Shown piece after piece: positions 51,609 to 60,087 of a DNA stretch of 64,000 nt. The notes beneath the pieces are model-generated. The model was not told where the DNA came from. It made no database searches and worked only from the letters and a program-made list of their open reading frames with translations. The stretch's first letter is position 1. Every line of letters begins with the position of its first letter. The stretch comes from Kribbella solani (GTDB taxonomy: Bacteria; Actinomycetota; Actinomycetes; Propionibacteriales; Kribbellaceae): contig NZ_JACHNF010000001.1 in assembly GCF_014205295.1 (NCBI RefSeq), positions 3,968,001 through 4,032,000 on the forward strand, in the 5' to 3' direction. Made by a program: the position numbers and the translations under genes.

Positions 51609-52851
51609 TTAGTTGGTGGTGTCCAGGCGGGTGTCGATCGTGGTGATCGGCTCGCCTTGGCCGTGGGCGCGGAAGGTGGCGCCGATCAGGCCGGATGCGG
51701 CGGTGACGATGACCATCAGCACGACCAGCGTGCTGAAGCCGCCGTGCAGCAGCGTCGGGACGAAGACCAGGACGATCGCGGAGACGATCCGCGCCGCGCC
51801 GAAACTCAACCCGGTCGCCGTGCCGCGGAGCGTTGTCGGGAAGTTCTCCTGCGTCCACAGCTTGTAATGCGCCTCGCCCGCCAGCACGTTCGCGAACCCG
51901 TACAGCACGAAGACGCCGACCAGCGTTCCGGCCGTGACCGGCAGTACCAACAGACTCAGCCAAGCGACCACCTGCAACACGGCACCCATCGTGAAGATCG
52001 GCCCGTCGCGCCCGCGTGTCCATCACGAACATCATCACCGCGACCGTGATCACGATGATCGGAACCGCGATCAGCGACGCCAGCAGCGCCCGATCCGGAG
52101 CCAGTCCGCCGACGGTCTCCAGCGCGTACAAACCGAAGGAGCCATAGAAGTTCGTCCCGATGGTCAGCAGACCGTAGAACGCGATCATGGCCACGGTCGT
52201 ACGCAGCAAGGCCGGACTGAACAGGTCCTGTACGCGGGTCCGGCGCCCGCTGGACTGTTGCCAGCTGACCGATTCGCGCATCCGGCGGCGGAGCGCCCAC
52301 GTGACGATCGCCAGCAGCAGGAACTGCCCGAAGATCAACCTCGGCATCAAGTCGCCGTACTTCGTGGTCAGCAGGACCAGCACGATCACCACCAGCGGCC
52401 CGAGCCCCCACAAGAACCCGGTGAACGTTACGAACTTGCCCCGCTGCGCGGCCGGCGAGCTCTCGCCGACCAGCGCGAGCGCGGTGGGTACGTCGGCGCC
52501 GATCGCCAGCCCGACCACGATCACGCCGATGAAGAGCATTGGTATACCAGACGCAAACACCAACCACAGCAGGCCGAAAGCGTAGAGCAGCAGGTCGGCC
52601 GCGTACACCTTCTTCCGTCCGTACCGGTCCCCGATCCGTCCACCGACGATCGCGCCGATGCCGATACACACGGTCAGCGCGGCGGACAGGAAGCCGAGCT
52701 GCCAGGACGTCAATCCGAACTGCGATTCCCAGCGGCTGAGGCTCGCGGACACGCCGACGATCGTTCCGGCATCGAGGTACGACGCCATGCCCGCGAGCGC
52801 CGCCAGCCGCCATGGGCTGACGGCGGTGATCTCGGACTTGATCGCGGTCAC
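51609..52851 (-). pseudogene. MFS transporter with a single frameshift
   Basis: First frame (from ATG 52851) encodes about 280 residues of a 12-TM sugar-porter-like MFS protein: MASYLDAGTIVGVSASLSRWESQFGLT, GGRIGDRYGRKKVYAADLLLY, GVIVVGLAIGADVPTALALVGE, ending near VMMFVMDTR. The remaining helices are in the next frame (GAVLQVVAWLSLLVLPVTAG, FVLYGFANVLAGEAHYKLW, RGTATGLSFGAARIVSAIVLVF, to TTIDTRLDTTN). The join is at about 52011-52014, in a run of Gs on the minus strand; one missing G explains it. A true mutation or a sequencing error are both possible. Confidence 0.8.
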
Positions 52852-54137
52852 TGGATGGCCTTCCAGGCAACGGTTTGAGCGGCCAGGAGCTCGGACAGGT
52901 TGCCTAGCGCAAGGTTGTAGTCGGCAACATGGAGCCCGAGCGCCGAGGTCGACGCGCTAGCAGGAAGGATGTTGGCACCGCCATCGATCTGCAGCCAACT
53001 GGCATTCGCGGTACGCCGGCACTGCCCGGTGAGCGTCGACGCATAATGCGCGAATCCGGTGCTGAAGCTGGTCAGGTCGTAGCCGAGCAACTCCAGCCAG
53101 AGGTGGCCGTTCGGGTTCAGAATGTTGCCTTGAACAAGCGTCCTGGTCGGCATGTAAGTGTTCAGCGAAGTCACTGCACCAGGATCCGCACCAGCCACGA
53201 GCGCCGCCGGATTGACGCACGCGATCTGATGGTTCGGGTCGTTGCTCCAGGCAAGACTTCCGCTGCCAGGTGCAGTGCCTTCCGCCTGCTGGTACGAGGA
53301 GTACGCCACAACGCACCCGACCGGCACCGACGTACCACGTTGGCAGAGTGGCAGATGCTGGAAGGTCGATCCTGGGTCAGCTCCCCCGCCGGCGACGCCT
53401 CCGGTCGGTACCGTCACCGCGCCGCCCAGCAGCACGGCACTCACCAGTTGCCGGGTCACCTCCGGGTTGCCGTCGATCGACGCCTGGATCATCCGCTCCA
53501 GCGCGACGCTGCCCTGCGAATGACCGAGCAGGATCACGCCGCGACGCTTGCCCGTCGCCGGGTCGAGGTTGTCGTGGTTCCAGTAGTAGTTCCAGGCCTG
53601 TTGAACATCGGCGAATCCTTCACCCAGGTACGGGTCGGCGCCGGTCAGCACGCCGACCGCAAGATCCGGCAGCGTCGCCTGGCGGTACAGCGGCGCGAAC
53701 ATCCGGCATCCGCTGGTGAACCGGGCGGCCTGGGTGAGCATCACCGCGGCCTCTTCCGGGCGAGCGACCGGCGGGTTCGAACCCAGGTTCAGCAAGGGAT
53801 TCGCGAGCAGGTCGACGGTCGGGTACACGTAGAAGCAGTCGACCGGCGGATCGGCCTGCGCCGTGAACCGTTCGACACCGGCCGGCGCACCGCCGACCAC
53901 ATTCGTCGTGTCCAGCGTGACGAGACTTCCGTCTGGGTACCGAGCGGTTCCGGCGGACTCGACCGGGTTGCCGTTCGCGTCCTGGTTGCACGGGTTCGCC
54001 GGCATCCCCGGCCGGCACAACCACACCGGTGTGACCAGCGGATCGGCCGCGGCAGTCGATGCGCCGACGACGGCTTGTGCTGGCACGAGCGCGACGCTGG
54101 CCGCGCAGGCAATCAACCTTCTCCGGAACGACGTCAT
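52848..54137 (-). CDS. Secreted DUF3089 alpha/beta hydrolase
   Basis: Exported lipase/esterase-like enzyme of 429 residues. Signal peptide MTSFRRRLIACAASVALVPA with AxA cleavage region (TAAADP). DUF3089 core: AQADPPVDCFYVYPTVDL, ARFTSGCRMFAPLYRQATL, and the nucleophile elbow VILLGHSQGSVALERMI (Ser in GHSQG). A paired-Cys N-terminus (LCRPGMPANPCNQD) suggests a disulfide. Its stop overlaps the start of the frameshifted MFS gene (ATGA), so these formed one operon. Confidence 0.88.
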   Translation of the reverse strand: MTSFRRRLIACAASVALVPAQAVVGASTAAADPLVTPVWLCRPGMPANPCNQDANGNPVESAGTARYPDGSLVTLDTTNVVGGAPAGVERFTAQADPPVDCFYVYPTVDLLANPLLNLGSNPPVARPEEAAVMLTQAARFTSGCRMFAPLYRQATLPDLAVGVLTGADPYLGEGFADVQQAWNYYWNHDNLDPATGKRRGVILLGHSQGSVALERMIQASIDGNPEVTRQLVSAVLLGGAVTVPTGGVAGGGADPGSTFQHLPLCQRGTSVPVGCVVAYSSYQQAEGTAPGSGSLAWSNDPNHQIACVNPAALVAGADPGAVTSLNTYMPTRTLVQGNILNPNGHLWLELLGYDLTSFSTGFAHYASTLTGQCRRTANASWLQIDGGANILPASASTSALGLHVADYNLALGNLSELLAAQTVAWKAIQ

Positions 54138-54167
54138 GGCTCAACTCCTGTCGAGTATGCGAACGGA

Positions 54168-56642
54168 TCAGATCTCGGCGTCGAAGCGCCCGGCCGGATG
54201 GCGGGTGGTGCGGCCCGATCGGCTCACGAGCTCGACGGGGAGCGGCGAATCCACCTCGACCCGCTGCCCGGTGACGGCGACCGAGATCACGCCGTACGGG
54301 GTCGGCGCGGCGCCCTTCGCGTGGGTCAGGTGACCGAGCCGAGGCGCGACGCGGACCGTGGTGAAGCCAGGTTCGGCCGGGCTGATGCCGAGGGTGTAGC
54401 GGACCAGGTCACGGGTGGGCGTCGCCGACCAGCCGTGACAGTACGAGCCGCCTTCCCAGCATTCGCGAAAGGCAGTCGGAGCGTCCTTGAGCAGCGCGAT
54501 CCAGTCCAGGCACAGCGGCGCGATCTCGTCTGCGGCACCGAGCAGGGCAAGCGCGTCGTGGACGACGTACCGGAAGAACGGCTGGGCGCCGACCACGAGG
54601 CGTTTGGTATCCCATTCCGGGTCGGGGCGCGCGGAGACCGGCTGACCGTCGACCGGACCGCGGGCGTCGCCGCCGTGGTCGGCCAGCGGGCTGTCGGTGA
54701 ACATCGCGTCGCGGTCGAGCAGCAGGCGGCGGACATCGTCTTTCCGCTCCGCCGGAACCAGATCGCCGCAGATCGCCGCGGCCGCGACGTGCTCGCTGAC
54801 CGACGAGCCGATCCGCCCGGCGACGAGATTGTCGCGGTACGCGCGTCGGTCCGCGTCCCAGAAAGCTTCGAAACCTGTTCGCAGCCGATCGTGGAAAGTA
54901 CGCGCCCACTCTGCGCGGCCGGTGTCTCCGAGCCAGTCCGACATTTCGGCGAAGTCCAGTAGGCCGCGCGCTACCAGTGCGTTCAGGGCCGCGCTCGCGC
55001 CTCGTACCTGAACTGGCGACCAGTCGATCAGGACCCAGCCTGGTACGTTGCTGATCACCTCGCGCTCGTCGACGTACGGTTCGAACCAGCGCAGGATGCC
55101 CTCCGCCGTACCGAGGAGGCTCGCGACGAGAGCGCGGTCGCCGGTGTGCGTGTACAGGTTGTGCACCGAACGGATCCAGTGCAGTGACCAGTCCGGGATG
55201 GTCGGGATGTTCGGGGTCGCGAAGTCGCCGGCCACCACCATCGGCAGCAGGCCGTCCACCCGGGGTTGAGCGAGCAGCCGCGGGTTCCAGCGCGCCAAAC
55301 TCCAGTCCTGGTTGGCGATCAGGTCGACTGACTGGTGTACGACGGCATCGCCCGTCCAGGCGCGCTGCTCCCGCGTTGGGCAATCGACGTACGCGTCGTG
55401 TGCGGTGAGATCGACGGTACGAAGACCGATGCGGTAGATCTCGTCGAGGCGCTCGTCGCTGGAGCTGAACGGGGGGACGGGTACGCGCGGGCGCAACTGC
55501 TCCTTCAGCTGGATCTCCGTGATTTCGGTGCCTTCAGCAACTACAAGCACCAGGTACCGACCGCCGACCGAGTCGGTCGAGTTGTAGCGATCGTTCGATC
55601 CGCGGATGGTATACCGAAACACCGGGCTGCTGTCGAGCGCCGCAACCGTTGGCACTTCCAGCAAGGCACCGTCGATCACGGAGCCTTCCGGCGCCACGAC
55701 CTCCAGGTCGATCCGCCCACTGACCACCATTCCGAAGTCCGCCACCACCAAGCGATTCCTGCCATGGTCGATCGGCGTGGAGTCCAACGCGGTACGCAAG
55801 TTGGTGCGCGGGTCATCCTCAGCGGACTGGGTGCAGGGGTGACTCGAGAGGATGGTTGCGGTGCGGGTCTCGCCGTCCAGGTGCGGGATCGGCCGGGCGC
55901 TCAGTACGCCCCACGGCTCGGTCGGCGGACGAGTCGCTCCGCTCGCGCCGACGATCGAATGCTCAGCCAGGACAGTTGCCTGCAGCCACTGACTGTCATC
56001 GAACCCGGCCTCGGTCCACGCCGGATCGAGCAGCCGCGCGTCGAGCACCTCGGGTAGCTGAGTGACCAGAACGCCCATCGGCTCGCCCGGCTGCCAAGCA
56101 TCACCCGGCTGGTAGCGCCAGCTCTCGTCCGACCCGATGACCTCGTCATCCAGCGCCAGCTCGGCGACCAGTCCGCCACCACCCATCGTGAAGCTCGGCG
56201 GTGACGGCTCCCACCACGGGACCGGATGCCCGTAGAAGCGTGCCAGTACTGCGATCACGTTGCGCCCTTGCTGGAGTGCGGGCAGTACGTCGTACGCGTC
56301 GTACGACAACTGGCGGGGGCCGTGGCGTACCGGGCCGGTGCCGATCTCCTGCCCGTTGAGGTACAGGAGGTAGCGCGCGTCCGCGCTGATCCGCAGCGCG
56401 GCGGCATCCGGCAGCGTTGCCAGGTCGAACGTCTTACGGAACAGCACCCGCCGATCGAACCGCGACCGATCAAGCGCCCCGTACGGCTGCGCCGCCGTCG
56501 GCCCACCCAACGCCGTCTCCCCCGCCCAAACCCACTGCCCAACCCACCGCGCCCGCCCGGTCCGGTCGCCCAGCCCATTCCAGTCGCCCTGCCCGGTCCA
56601 CTGCCCAGCCGGGTGCCCGTCTGCTGGCTCCGTCGACCCCAT
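54168..56642 (-). CDS. GH78-like alpha-L-rhamnosidase family glycoside hydrolase
   Basis: Cytoplasmic enzyme of about 824 residues; no signal peptide. N-terminal beta domains include FRKTFDLATLPDAAALRISADARYLLYLNGQEIGTGPVRHGPRQLSYDAYDV; the six-hairpin barrel carries DCPTREQRAWTGDA near residue 440, diagnostic for GH78, and WCHGWSATP-like SYCHGWSATPTRDLVRYTLG near the C-terminus. Start ATG 56642 rather than GTG 56651 because AGGAGG is 11 bp upstream. It lies next to a divergent TetR gene with a 28-bp palindrome. Substrate may be a rhamnoside, but some relatives act on other sugars. Confidence 0.9.
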   Translation of the reverse strand: MGSTEPADGHPAGQWTGQGDWNGLGDRTGRARWVGQWVWAGETALGGPTAAQPYGALDRSRFDRRVLFRKTFDLATLPDAAALRISADARYLLYLNGQEIGTGPVRHGPRQLSYDAYDVLPALQQGRNVIAVLARFYGHPVPWWEPSPPSFTMGGGGLVAELALDDEVIGSDESWRYQPGDAWQPGEPMGVLVTQLPEVLDARLLDPAWTEAGFDDSQWLQATVLAEHSIVGASGATRPPTEPWGVLSARPIPHLDGETRTATILSSHPCTQSAEDDPRTNLRTALDSTPIDHGRNRLVVADFGMVVSGRIDLEVVAPEGSVIDGALLEVPTVAALDSSPVFRYTIRGSNDRYNSTDSVGGRYLVLVVAEGTEITEIQLKEQLRPRVPVPPFSSSDERLDEIYRIGLRTVDLTAHDAYVDCPTREQRAWTGDAVVHQSVDLIANQDWSLARWNPRLLAQPRVDGLLPMVVAGDFATPNIPTIPDWSLHWIRSVHNLYTHTGDRALVASLLGTAEGILRWFEPYVDEREVISNVPGWVLIDWSPVQVRGASAALNALVARGLLDFAEMSDWLGDTGRAEWARTFHDRLRTGFEAFWDADRRAYRDNLVAGRIGSSVSEHVAAAAICGDLVPAERKDDVRRLLLDRDAMFTDSPLADHGGDARGPVDGQPVSARPDPEWDTKRLVVGAQPFFRYVVHDALALLGAADEIAPLCLDWIALLKDAPTAFRECWEGGSYCHGWSATPTRDLVRYTLGISPAEPGFTTVRVAPRLGHLTHAKGAAPTPYGVISVAVTGQRVEVDSPLPVELVSRSGRTTRHPAGRFDAEI

Positions 56643-56672
56643 CCGCCTCACATCCTCCTGCTCGGTGGACAG

Positions 56673-56700
56673 GAATTCTACTTACCACTAGGTAGAATTC
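56673..56700. promoter_or_regulatory. 28-bp palindromic operator (GAATTCTAC...GTAGAATTC)
   Basis: GAATTCTAC (56673-56681) and GTAGAATTC (56692-56700) are a perfect 9-bp dyad, extended to near palindromy by the central bases (CTTACCACTAGG). It sits 25 bp before the TetR ATG and 31 bp from the GH78 start. Two EcoRI-like GAATTC words mark the outer ends. Confidence 0.75.
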
Positions 56701-56724
56701 AAGAGGATGCGATAGGAAGGATCC

Positions 56725-57342
56725 ATGGCAACCAACCGCGCCGGCCGCAAAGTACAACCCCGGGGCGAGTCCCGGCGCGAGGAGCTGCTGAAGGCGGCCG
56801 CCACGCTGTTCGCCGAGCGCGGGTACGCGAGCACCAGCATCAGCGACGTCGCGTCCGCCGTCGGCGTCACCCAGCAGGCGCTGCTGTACTACTTCGGCAA
56901 CAAGGCCGGCCTGCTCCACGCGGTGATCGACCAGCGCGACGGCATCAGCCTCGAGTTCGCCCGCGAGCTGGCCGAGCTCGGCGGGGTGGCGGCGCTCGAA
57001 CAGCTCCCCCGGTACGCCCATCGCAATGTCGCCGACCCGGACCTGGCCCGCCTCTTCACCGTCCTGGTCACCGAAAACCTGCAGCCCGGCGACGTCGCCC
57101 ACGACCATTTCGTCACCCGCTACCGCAACCTACGGGCCCTGATCGAACAAATGATCACCACCGGCCAGCAAACCGGCGACTTCTCCGCCGCCGTCGACCC
57201 ACGACTGAAAGCCACCGAAATCCTCGCCTTCATCGAAGGCCTGAACACCCAATGGCTCCTCGACCCAGCCTCGGTAGACCTGGTCGCCACCACCGAAAAC
57301 TTCGTCACCGACCTGATCCAAACCCTCACCAAACCAGCCTGA
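56725..57342 (+). CDS. TetR-family transcriptional regulator (near GH78 gene)
   Basis: Regulator of 205 residues. ATG 56725 follows AGGAAGG. HTH: RREELLKAAATLFAERGYASTSISDVASAVGVTQQALLYYFGNKAGLLHAVI. The C-terminal domain matches TetR_C families (LARLFTVLVTENLQPGDVAHDHFVTRYRNLRALIEQMITTGQQTGDFS). Divergent from the rhamnosidase-like gene over a strong palindrome, so it probably represses that gene in the absence of sugar. Confidence 0.93.
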   Translation: MATNRAGRKVQPRGESRREELLKAAATLFAERGYASTSISDVASAVGVTQQALLYYFGNKAGLLHAVIDQRDGISLEFARELAELGGVAALEQLPRYAHRNVADPDLARLFTVLVTENLQPGDVAHDHFVTRYRNLRALIEQMITTGQQTGDFSAAVDPRLKATEILAFIEGLNTQWLLDPASVDLVATTENFVTDLIQTLTKPA

Positions 57343-57370
57343 CCCACGGGCGCGGTTACCCAACCGCCCC

Positions 57371-57403
57371 CAGACAGCAAAACGCGCGGGCCAGCCGAGG
57401 CCT
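57371..57403. repeat. Direct repeat of the ssrA terminator tail, copy 1
   Basis: CAGACAGCAAAACGCGC (57371-57387) is identical to 60055-60071; similarity continues to 27 of 33 positions. Read on the minus strand it forms a hairpin followed by GCGCGTTTTGCTGTCTG, which ends the XRE transcript. Copy 2 is the far side of the ssrA terminator. May be an attachment-site remnant or two similar terminators. The rest of 57343-57562 has no gene. Confidence 0.6.
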
Positions 57404-57562
57404 GCTGGCCGTGCCTCCTATCGCCGGCCTCTACTGCTGGTTCGGTGCAGCAACCTGCGATGACATGGGAAACGACAGGACACACACGCTTCGGTCGACC
57501 AGTCGTGGGCCGATACCGCATTCCGATGCCGACACCCGACTGGCGGGAGGACTGGCCACAGG

Positions 57563-58426
57563 TCAAGAAGTAGGGAGCTGGTACTGGCCGAGCGTGCGGG
57601 TGAGAAGTGCGCGTGCTTCGCCGCCGTAGACGGCGGCGTTGGCTAGGTGTCCGAAGGAACGTTCGTACGCTCCGATCTCGCCGGCTTGGCTGACGTTGAG
57701 CACCGCGGTGAATAGCTCGACGAGGACCAGTTTGTCGTCGTAGAGATAGAAGCCGTGAATTGGTGCGACGGCGAGCGGAGCGCCGAATGGAATAACCCCG
57801 ACACGGATCGTCGGCAGAGTCGTCATCGAGATGAGGTGACCGATCTGGCCGGTCATGACGTCCGGCGGACAGACTTGATATCTGAGTACAGCCTCGGTCA
57901 TGACGAAGTGGAACTTCTTGTCGCCGCGGTGCAGAATTCGCTGGCGGTCCATACGGGCGGCGATCGCCTCGTCGAGCTCGGCTTCGCTCTTCGGAACTCC
58001 ACGTTCGGACTCGTCGGGGTCGCCTTCCGCGAAGCGGTACCGGGCGTACTCCGCCGTCTGTAGTAGCCCCGGGACGAAGCACGGCTCGAAGTTGCGGGTC
58101 ACGGTGGTACTGGCTTCGATGTCGGCGATCGACTTCTGCCGAGACGGTAACCCGGTCCTGAACATCCGGCGGAACTCGACGTACTGCTGCTCGAGCGAGC
58201 GAAGCGAAGCGGTCAGTTCAGGCACGACTTCGTCGCGATCGCAGATCCGTGCCCAGGCTGTCAGATCGGCGTCGGACGGTGTCTGCCGGCCAGCCTCGAT
58301 CTTGGACACCTTCGACGGTCCCCAGCCAGCCGCGCCGGCAAGATCCCGGCCGGTGAGTTGGGCATCCAGCCTCATCTCCCGAAGGCGATTGCCGAGCGAC
58401 TCTCGCGCTCGCTGGAAGCTGGACAC
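57563..58426 (-). CDS. XRE regulator with DUF5753 domain (WhiJ-like)
   Basis: DNA-binding protein of about 287 residues. Start GTG 58426 (or 58432) gives SSFQRARESLGNRLREMRLD. HTH: LTGRDLAGAAGWGPSKVSKIEAGRQTPSDADLTAWARIC. DUF5753: YVEFRRMFRTGLPSRQKSIADIEASTTVTRNFEPCFVPGLLQTAEYARY, LRYQVCPPDVMTGQIGHLISMTTLPTIRVGVIPFGA and HGFYLYDDKLVLVELF. This two-domain type occurs in Streptomyces WhiJ-like loci that control development, always with a small partner gene, as here (59003). Confidence 0.9.
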   Translation of the reverse strand: MSSFQRARESLGNRLREMRLDAQLTGRDLAGAAGWGPSKVSKIEAGRQTPSDADLTAWARICDRDEVVPELTASLRSLEQQYVEFRRMFRTGLPSRQKSIADIEASTTVTRNFEPCFVPGLLQTAEYARYRFAEGDPDESERGVPKSEAELDEAIAARMDRQRILHRGDKKFHFVMTEAVLRYQVCPPDVMTGQIGHLISMTTLPTIRVGVIPFGAPLAVAPIHGFYLYDDKLVLVELFTAVLNVSQAGEIGAYERSFGHLANAAVYGGEARALLTRTLGQYQLPTS

Positions 58427-58436
58427 CCACACCCGC

Positions 58437-59006
58437 TTACTTGTTGATCTGGTTCTTGCGAAGGAACTCGTCGTCAAACTGGTTGAGGTACGCGGCTCGC
58501 GGTACAGCGAACCGACGTGCGAGGTCACGGTAGCGCGCGTGCTCGACGACAACGGCGGGGTCCTGCACGACATCGGCGCCGAGCAACACGTCCTGATCGT
58601 CGAAGCGCAGAATTCCCATCGTGCTGGAGTCGAGAAGCCAGTAGTCGTACGTCGGCAGGCCGAGTTCGTCGGCGCGTTCGCGCGACAGGTACCGGATGTC
58701 CTCGCCGGCCGCGGTATTGAGCCTTGAAAGGTTCAGGCCAAATCGGGTGTAGTCCGACCAGGGCTCTGTGATCACCCGGACTCGCTCGATCCGCATGCCT
58801 TCGAGGGTCCGGCGGAGGACGAGGCCCATCCAGTCCTCCATCCACGCGCCGTCATCGGGTTCGCCGGCGAGGAACTTCTGAACGTGCTCGGCCTCGCCCT
58901 GGTCGGCGTAGTTGTCTCGCACCTCCAGCCGGTATGCCGTGTGCTCGTAACTGCGAGCGAACCGTATGAATTCAGGACCAACGGCAGCGAAGCTCGATTC
59001 GCTCAC
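58437..59006 (-). CDS. DUF6879 family protein
   Basis: Protein of 189 residues of unknown biochemical role, regularly linked to XRE-DUF5753 genes. Characteristic elements are FRSYEHTAYRLEVRD-like RFARSYEHTAYRLEVRDNYA, the REDEGEAEHVQKFLAG start, RIERVRVITEPWSDYTRFGL, EDIRYLSRERADELGLPTYDYWLLDSSTM and a C-terminal HARYRDLARRFAVP helix. GTG 59006 overlaps the small gene stop (GTGA). Downstream XRE gene begins within about 10 bp, so the three are one transcript. Confidence 0.88.
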   Translation of the reverse strand: MSESSFAAVGPEFIRFARSYEHTAYRLEVRDNYADQGEAEHVQKFLAGEPDDGAWMEDWMGLVLRRTLEGMRIERVRVITEPWSDYTRFGLNLSRLNTAAGEDIRYLSRERADELGLPTYDYWLLDSSTMGILRFDDQDVLLGADVVQDPAVVVEHARYRDLARRFAVPRAAYLNQFDDEFLRKNQINK

Positions 59007-59245
59007 GCCGTCGTGCCGGTGTGATGCGCGACGATCAGGTCGGCAAGGGCCTTGGTGATGATGACCGCGTCCTCACCCTCCGGAAAGTTGACCAGCTGAC
59101 CGCGGGCGTCCGCGCTCGTGAGCTTGTAGCCCTGCACGATGAACCGATCGCCGTCCTCGGTCGCATAGTACGACGGGCATCCGTCCTTCCCGCTGTTGCC
59201 GTCGGTAGCGAGGTGCTGGAGGTGTTCGGGCTGCTTGTGATCCAT
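59003..59245 (-). CDS. Small acidic partner protein, 80 residues
   Basis: Begins at ATG 59245 with AGGAG 8 bp upstream; the longer frame to 59320 lacks a start signal. Sequence MDHKQPEHLQHLATDGNSGK, then SYYATEDGDRFIVQGYKLT, ARGQLVNFPEGEDAVIITKA. It is analogous in size and position to the DUF397 partner of WhiJ-like regulators but lacks its SSYSGGxxxCVEV signature. Likely an antagonist or co-factor of the XRE protein; this is inference from synteny. Confidence 0.75.
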   Translation of the reverse strand: MDHKQPEHLQHLATDGNSGKDGCPSYYATEDGDRFIVQGYKLTSADARGQLVNFPEGEDAVIITKALADLIVAHHTGTTA

Positions 59246-59538
59246 GAGTCGTTCTCCTGGCTGATTCTGATCGAGAGGGGATCTGCGTTGCTCACCCAGA
59301 GTGCGGACAGGACTACGCAAGAGTCAATGGATTCGCGAGAAATCTCAAGCAACTTTCTTCTACTGTCGGTGATTGCCTCCTAGCGTTGTGCTCACTCGGT
59401 CAGGGCGGTGGGCGAGCCAGTCGAGGCGCCGCAGGCTATGCGTGGCTCCCCCTGCCCTGTCGCCCTGGCCGTTCCAAGTCGGCGGTCCCTTCGAATGAGC
59501 GTTTCGAGGGACCGCCCCGCAGAGACGGAGGACGGGGC

Positions 59539-59700
59539 ATGGAACAGGAAGCGCAGGGGACGCGGCCGTGGCCGGTGCTGCGGTCGGCGCAAGAAATCGA
59601 GTGCGACGGCTGGAATCCGTCGACCGGCCGGTCCTGTGTGCTGGGCTATCACCGGGGCTGCCATCGCGATGCCGACGGCGTCGAGTGGCTGGACAGGTAG
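59539..59700 (+). CDS. 53-residue Cys/His protein, uncharacterised
   Basis: ATG 59539 has GGAGG at 7-bp spacing. N-terminus MEQEAQGTRPWPVLRSAQEI, then ECDGWNPSTGRSCVLGYHRG and CHRDADGVEWLDR. Cys and His positions (C-x11-C-x4-H-x2-C-H) could bind zinc. No family known to me. It overlaps a minus-strand frame (59392-59796) that lacks coding features. Followed 3 bp later by another Cys-rich ORF, so they likely form a small operon in the region between the XRE cassette and ssrA. Confidence 0.6.
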   Translation: MEQEAQGTRPWPVLRSAQEIECDGWNPSTGRSCVLGYHRGCHRDADGVEWLDR

Positions 59701-59703
59701 CCC

Positions 59704-59901
59704 GTGGAGGTCCGGATCGGCCGGCATCGTCCCGGCGCGAACGTGGCGCCCGCCTTCATCCAGTACCGGAGCAGAACCGATCGGCACTGCGAGCACGGCT
59801 GCGGCCGCGGCATCGCGAAGGGCGACACCTACCGGCAGGTGAAGAGCAACGGGCAGCGGATCTGCCTGCCCTGCTGGGCCGAGTCCTGGCCCCGGACGTA
59901 G
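59704..59901 (+). CDS. 65-residue zinc-ribbon-like protein
   Basis: GTG 59704 immediately follows the previous ORF. Sequence includes TDRHCEHGCGRGIAKGDTYR and NGQRICLPCW, giving C-x3-C and C-x2-C pairs about 18 residues apart, the spacing of a zinc ribbon or treble-clef knuckle. This resembles short actinophage or mobile-element proteins. No ribosome-binding site of its own, so it is probably translationally coupled. Confidence rests on the knuckle pattern. Confidence 0.6.
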   Translation: MEVRIGRHRPGANVAPAFIQYRSRTDRHCEHGCGRGIAKGDTYRQVKSNGQRICLPCWAESWPRT

Positions 59902-60054
59902 AGCGACGGAGCGTGTGGGTCGATCCCTGCATCCGCACGCGTTCGCTCACCAACTCTCCCGAAGCAGTAGCTGACGATGGACGTGAACTTTGGACGGGCG
60001 TGGCGTGCGCGGCGGTACTCAACCGCGGCGGCGCACGGCGATCGTTCATGGCCT

Positions 60055-60087
60055 CAGACAGCAAAACGCGCAGGTCAGACGGGGCTG
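60055..60087. repeat. Direct repeat of the ssrA terminator tail, copy 2
   Basis: CAGACAGCAAAACGCGC at 60055-60071, exact match to 57371-57387, 2.68 kb away. It spans the outer end of the ssrA terminator hairpin. The 59902-60054 stretch shows no gene. Confidence 0.6.

Noticed and set aside
59392-59796. 134-residue minus-strand ORF near ssrA
   Set aside because: No ribosome-binding site and no domain; the plus-strand ORFs here have a strong start site and Cys pairs.
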